DNA of 8,533 nt from Hydrogenothermaceae bacterium (GTDB lineage Bacteria; Aquificota; Aquificae; Hydrogenothermales; Hydrogenothermaceae). Positions 6,193 to 8,533 of the stretch are shown in pieces. The first letter of the stretch is position 1; every line of letters starts with the position of its first letter. The stretch lies in contig JALSSE010000357.1 of NCBI GenBank assembly GCA_026984415.1, forward strand, positions 1 through 8,533, written 5' to 3'. The position numbers and the translations under genes were made by a program. Below the pieces are notes generated by a model. That model made no database searches. It was not told the origin of the DNA and saw nothing but the letters and a program-made list of their open reading frames with translations.

Positions 6193-6595
6193 AATAAAAA
6201 TTATCCCAAGAAAAAAAATTACAGATGAAAGAGGCTGGTTTTTAAAAGTCATAGATGGAACGGAAGAAAATCTTCCTAATTATACAGGAGAAATATATAT
6301 AACCAGTGCAAACAAGAATGAGATTAGAGGAAACCATTATCATATAGAAGCTACAGAGTGGTTTACATTAATTGAAGGAAAATCTACTTTATTTTTAGAA
6401 GATATAAATACAAAAGAAAAAATGAAGATAAAATTAGATGCTGACAATCCCATAACGATTGTTATACCTCCACTAATCGCACATGCTTTTGTGAACTTTG
6501 AAGAAAAACCCTTTATTCTGATTGCATATACAAATGTTTTATATGACCCAAAAGATACAATCAGATATGAGGTTTATAAAAAATATGAAGAATAA
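6176..6595 (+). CDS. Small RmlC-like cupin, probable sugar-nucleotide epimerase/isomerase
   Basis: A 139-residue single-domain cupin. The first cupin motif is intact as HYHIEATEWFTLIEG (54-68), that is H54-x-H56-x4-E61-x6-G68. The second is IPPLIAHAFVN (97-107) with H103 and N107, where the usual Gly of PxG is Leu. The metal-binding set H54, H56, E61 and H103 is therefore complete. The start DERGWFLK (17-24), RGNHYH (51-56) and the end segment LYDPKDT (122-128) resemble the cupin half of CapF (UDP-sugar epimerase/reductase) and distant dTDP-4-dehydrorhamnose 3,5-epimerases. The length is closer to the short FdtA/WxcM-like isomerase domains than to RmlC (about 180). In this context I infer C3 and/or C5 epimerisation (or keto-isomerisation) of CDP-4-dehydro-6-deoxyglucose. 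The start at 6176 has GAGG at 6163-6166 with a 9-base spacer. Confidence 0.8.
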   Translation: MSIKDKIKIIPRKKITDERGWFLKVIDGTEENLPNYTGEIYITSANKNEIRGNHYHIEATEWFTLIEGKSTLFLEDINTKEKMKIKLDADNPITIVIPPLIAHAFVNFEEKPFILIAYTNVLYDPKDTIRYEVYKKYEE

Positions 6596-7592
6596 CAAAC
6601 TCGGTATATGTATTCCAACCTATAATAGGGCAAAATTATTAGATACATGTTTAAGCAGGATAGTTCCACAGGTAAAAAAATATAATATCCCAATCTTCAT
6701 ATCAGACAATGCATCAACAGATAATACAGAAGAAATAGTAAGGAAATATAAAGAAAATTACGATTATATCTTTTATAAAAGAAACCCTCAAAATATAGGT
6801 TTAGACCCAAATTTTGAAGCTGTTTTAAAATTTGCTGACACAGAATACAGATGGCTACTTGGAGATGACGATAGTTTTTTTGATGGTTCTTTAGAAAGAT
6901 TACTAAAAATCATTAAGCAGGAAAATTTTGATTTGATAGTAGTAAATGCAGGAAGACCTATAGACAAAAAAAGGCCAGAAAAAGGCATAAAAGAAAGAAG
7001 AGTAAAAATGATAAACTCTAAAAAATTTACAGACAAAAATGAGCTATTAGAAAATCTTGGATGGCATATGACCCTTTTAAGTAGCCTTATCTTCAATAAA
7101 GACTTAATAGAGAATACAGATTTTTCAAGATATAGAAACACCAACTTTCTACAGGTAGGAATTTCTTTTGAGTATCTTGGCAGGAAAGATAATATAAATG
7201 TATATTGGGAAGCTGAACCTATAGTTTACACATTTAATGAACTTGGACCTATAGGAGCAAGCTGGTTTCCTAAAATAATCAAAATTTTTTGTGAAGATTG
7301 GTTTAACGTAATATCCTCATTACCTCCTTCATATAAAGCCAAATCTAAACTAAAATGTATAAAAGAACATGATAAAAAAACTGGTGTATTTTCGATTCCA
7401 AGACTGCTAAATATAAGGTCTTTTGGATATATAAATAAGGATATATATAAACATTATAAAGTTTACTTTCCTTTTGTTATGAATATACCACTATGGCTGA
7501 TATTTTTTATCTCCATATTCCCACAGAATATTGCCAAATTTATTAGAAATGTATACTTAAAATCAAAAGGAATAAAATTTGATGATGTATGA
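6585..7592 (+). CDS. GT2 family glycosyltransferase, RfbV (abequosyltransferase)-like
   Basis: A 335-residue GT-A fold transferase, probably cytoplasmic and membrane-associated. Motifs: ICIPTYNRAKLL (8-19), ISDNASTDNTEEIV (39-52), RNPQNIGLDPNFEAVL (66-81) and YRWLLGDDDSF (88-98) with the GDDD metal site (93-96). The combination SDNASTD, N.G.DPNFE.VL and WLLGDDD is that of the group usually annotated from Salmonella RfbV, which transfers the CDP-dideoxyhexose abequose. Sitting directly after a CDP-sugar module, it is a candidate for transferring that module's product. A hydrophobic C-terminal stretch (about 294-313, around IPLWLIFFISIFP) may bind the membrane. I chose ATG 6585 (MKNNKLGICIP), overlapping the cupin stop by 11 bases, over upstream in-frame TTG 6522 and ATG 6567, because extra N-terminal residues would precede the first strand. 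Donor specificity is inferred. Confidence 0.87.
   Translation: MKNNKLGICIPTYNRAKLLDTCLSRIVPQVKKYNIPIFISDNASTDNTEEIVRKYKENYDYIFYKRNPQNIGLDPNFEAVLKFADTEYRWLLGDDDSFFDGSLERLLKIIKQENFDLIVVNAGRPIDKKRPEKGIKERRVKMINSKKFTDKNELLENLGWHMTLLSSLIFNKDLIENTDFSRYRNTNFLQVGISFEYLGRKDNINVYWEAEPIVYTFNELGPIGASWFPKIIKIFCEDWFNVISSLPPSYKAKSKLKCIKEHDKKTGVFSIPRLLNIRSFGYINKDIYKHYKVYFPFVMNIPLWLIFFISIFPQNIAKFIRNVYLKSKGIKFDDV
7568..7571 (+). promoter_or_regulatory. Ribosome binding site deciding the start of the next glycosyltransferase
   Basis: AGGA, in the context AAAAGGAA, lies within the 3' end of the preceding gene. The in-frame candidates are TTG 7579 (7-base spacer), ATG 7582 (10 bases) and ATG 7585 (13 bases). ATG 7582 combines a strong start codon with acceptable spacing; 7585 cannot be excluded. 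Confidence 0.4.
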
Positions 7593-8397
7593 TATAACAG
7601 CCTCTATAGTTTTATACAATAACGATAAAAACGAAGTAAAAAAAGCTATAAATAGCTTTCTAAATACAGACTTAAATGTAAAACTATATCTTGTTGACAA
7701 TTCTCCTTCAGATAACTTAAAAGTTTTAAGGGAATTAGACAAAAATCGTATAGAATACCTTTTTAATAATAAAAATTTGGGCTTTGGAAAAGCTCATAAT
7801 ATAGTAATTAAAAAAGTAATTGATAAATCTAAATACCATATTGTATTAAATCCAGATATATGGTTTGAAAAAGGAAACTTAGAAAAAATGTATAACTATA
7901 TGGAACAACACCCAGAAATAGGACAGCTTATGCCTAAAATATTAAATCCAGATGGTTCTATACAGTATCTATGTAAAAGGCTTCCAACTCCATTTGACTT
8001 ATTTATAAGAAGATTTATACCCTCATTTTTAAAACCTGCTTTTAAAAAAAGAATTGACTGGTATGAATTTAAAGATGTAGGATACGATAATATTTTAGAA
8101 GTTCCTGCACTTTCAGGATGTTTTATGTTTTTAAGGACAAAGGTACTAAAAGAGATTGGTGGTTTTGATGAAAGGTTTTTTATGTATCTTGAAGATTACG
8201 ACTTATGTAGAAGGATAGGAGAAAAATATAAAACAGTATATTACCCAGAAGCTGAAGTTTATCACGGATATGCTAAGCACTCCTACAAAAACAAAAAATT
8301 ACTATTTATACACGTAATATCTGCAGTAAAATACTTTAATAAATGGGGGTGGTTTTTTGATAAAAGACGAAAAGAAATAAATAAAAAATCAATATAG
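7582..8397 (+). CDS. GT2 family glycosyltransferase, WbbL-like probable rhamnosyltransferase
   Basis: A 271-residue GT-A transferase, a normal length for compact WbbL-like enzymes. Motifs: ASIVLYNND (7-15), LVDNSPSD (37-44), NKNLGFGKAHN (63-73), the metal-binding strand HIVLNPDIWF (86-95, NPD in place of DXD), GCFMFLRTKVLKEIGGFDERFFMYLEDYDLCRR (179-211, quoted here as a block including the ED acceptor-site motif) and the C-terminal H..Y..KH.YKNKKLLFIHVISAVKYFNKWGWFFD pattern, seen in this group from about 228 to 260. Many members transfer L-rhamnose from dTDP-rhamnose, and the very next gene is rmlA, which fits, but donor specificity is not proven. It overlaps the previous gene by 11 bases. 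Its stop (8395-8397) forms part of the ribosome binding site for rmlA. Confidence 0.88.
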   Translation: MMYDITASIVLYNNDKNEVKKAINSFLNTDLNVKLYLVDNSPSDNLKVLRELDKNRIEYLFNNKNLGFGKAHNIVIKKVIDKSKYHIVLNPDIWFEKGNLEKMYNYMEQHPEIGQLMPKILNPDGSIQYLCKRLPTPFDLFIRRFIPSFLKPAFKKRIDWYEFKDVGYDNILEVPALSGCFMFLRTKVLKEIGGFDERFFMYLEDYDLCRRIGEKYKTVYYPEAEVYHGYAKHSYKNKKLLFIHVISAVKYFNKWGWFFDKRRKEINKKSI

Positions 8398-8400
8398 GAG
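8395..8400 (+). promoter_or_regulatory. Ribosome binding site of rmlA, overlapping the upstream stop codon
   Basis: TAGGAG combines the stop codon of the preceding glycosyltransferase (8395-8397) with the clearest Shine-Dalgarno sequence in the window, 9 bases before ATG 8410. This supports the start and suggests efficient reinitiation within the operon rather than a new promoter; the 12-base gap leaves no room for one. Confidence 0.7.
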
Positions 8401-8409
8401 ATAAATACT

Positions 8410-8533
8410 ATGAAAGGAATAATTTTAGCTGGTGGGAGTGGAACAAGACTTTATCCAATAACTATACCTACAATAAAACAGCTATTACCTGTTTATGATA
8501 AACCTATGATTTATTATCCTCTTGCAACCTTAA
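8410..8533 (+). CDS. rmlA: Glucose-1-phosphate thymidylyltransferase, N-terminal part (cut by window end)
   Basis: The 41 visible residues begin [18 protein letters not shown], the nucleotide-binding loop of RmlA, and continue with [19 protein letters not shown] (23-41), a block nearly invariant in RmlA/RfbA. The enzyme makes dTDP-glucose from dTTP and glucose-1-phosphate, the first step to dTDP-L-rhamnose and related dTDP sugars. Full-length RmlA is about 290 residues, so most of the gene lies beyond the window. The residue before KQLLPVY is Ile22, where Ser is usual (SKQLLPVY); the rest of the block is unchanged. By custom rmlB, rmlC and rmlD would be expected nearby. Confidence 0.95.
   Translation, partial: MKGIILAGGSGTRLYPITIPTIKQLLPVYDKPMIYYPLATL

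Noticed and set aside
6176..6595. Calling the cupin rmlC
   Set aside because: It is about 40 residues shorter than RmlC, has RGNHYH instead of the RmlC-type RGLHYQ, and sits in a CDP- rather than dTDP-sugar module.
1..8533. CRISPR arrays, tRNA genes, insertion sequences, riboswitches or rho-independent terminators
   Set aside because: I saw no repeated spacer-like units, no cloverleaf or GC-rich stem followed by a T-run, and no transposase motifs; coding sequence fills almost the whole window from 210 onward.

Overview
The window is a dense, one-directional surface-polysaccharide (O-antigen-like) biosynthesis cluster from a very AT-rich bacterium, roughly 30% G+C by eye. All genes are on the + strand. 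Arg is written almost only as AGA/AGG and Ile very often as ATA. Together with the low GC, a heptosyltransferase-type GT9 and rfb-type sugar genes, this suggests a Gram-negative, LPS-bearing low-GC lineage, perhaps a thermophile such as the Aquificales (Sulfurihydrogenibium-like). That assignment is only an inference; Fusobacterium-like or Campylobacterota-like sources are not excluded.

Layout. Positions 16-184 hold a short, frameshifted remnant of a family 2 glycosyltransferase. From 210 onward come nine genes with no real intergenic space: an inserted-loop GT2 glycosyltransferase (210-1283), a multispanning Wzy/ligase-like membrane protein (1276-2487), a GT9 glycosyltransferase (2480-3409), glucose-1-phosphate cytidylyltransferase rfbF (3415-4200), CDP-glucose 4,6-dehydratase rfbG (4187-5278), an SDR sugar-nucleotide reductase/epimerase (5275-6192), a small cupin sugar epimerase/isomerase candidate (6176-6595), an RfbV-like GT2 (6585-7592) and a WbbL-like GT2 (7582-8397). 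The start of rmlA (8410 to the window end) follows. Most neighbours overlap by 4-17 bases and the gaps are 5 and 12 bases, so this is almost certainly one translationally coupled operon continuing past the right edge.

How the genes fit together. RfbF and RfbG make CDP-4-dehydro-6-deoxyglucose from glucose-1-phosphate. The next two genes, SDR plus cupin, look like a reductase/epimerase pair that would finish a CDP-6-deoxyhexose. No rfbH (the 3-dehydratase of the abequose/paratose/tyvelose/ascarylose routes) is present here, so the end product is not one of the textbook CDP-3,6-dideoxyhexoses unless rfbH lies elsewhere. The RfbV-like GT2 immediately downstream is a natural candidate to transfer that sugar. 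rmlA opens a second, dTDP-based branch (probably dTDP-L-rhamnose), and the WbbL-like GT2 beside it is a candidate rhamnosyltransferase. The membrane protein would polymerise or ligate the assembled repeat unit.

The most interesting points are the CDP-sugar module with an unassigned end product, its resemblance to a split CapF-type SDR-cupin enzyme, and the decayed glycosyltransferase at the left edge. I saw no tRNA, rRNA, CRISPR array, insertion sequence or strong terminator.
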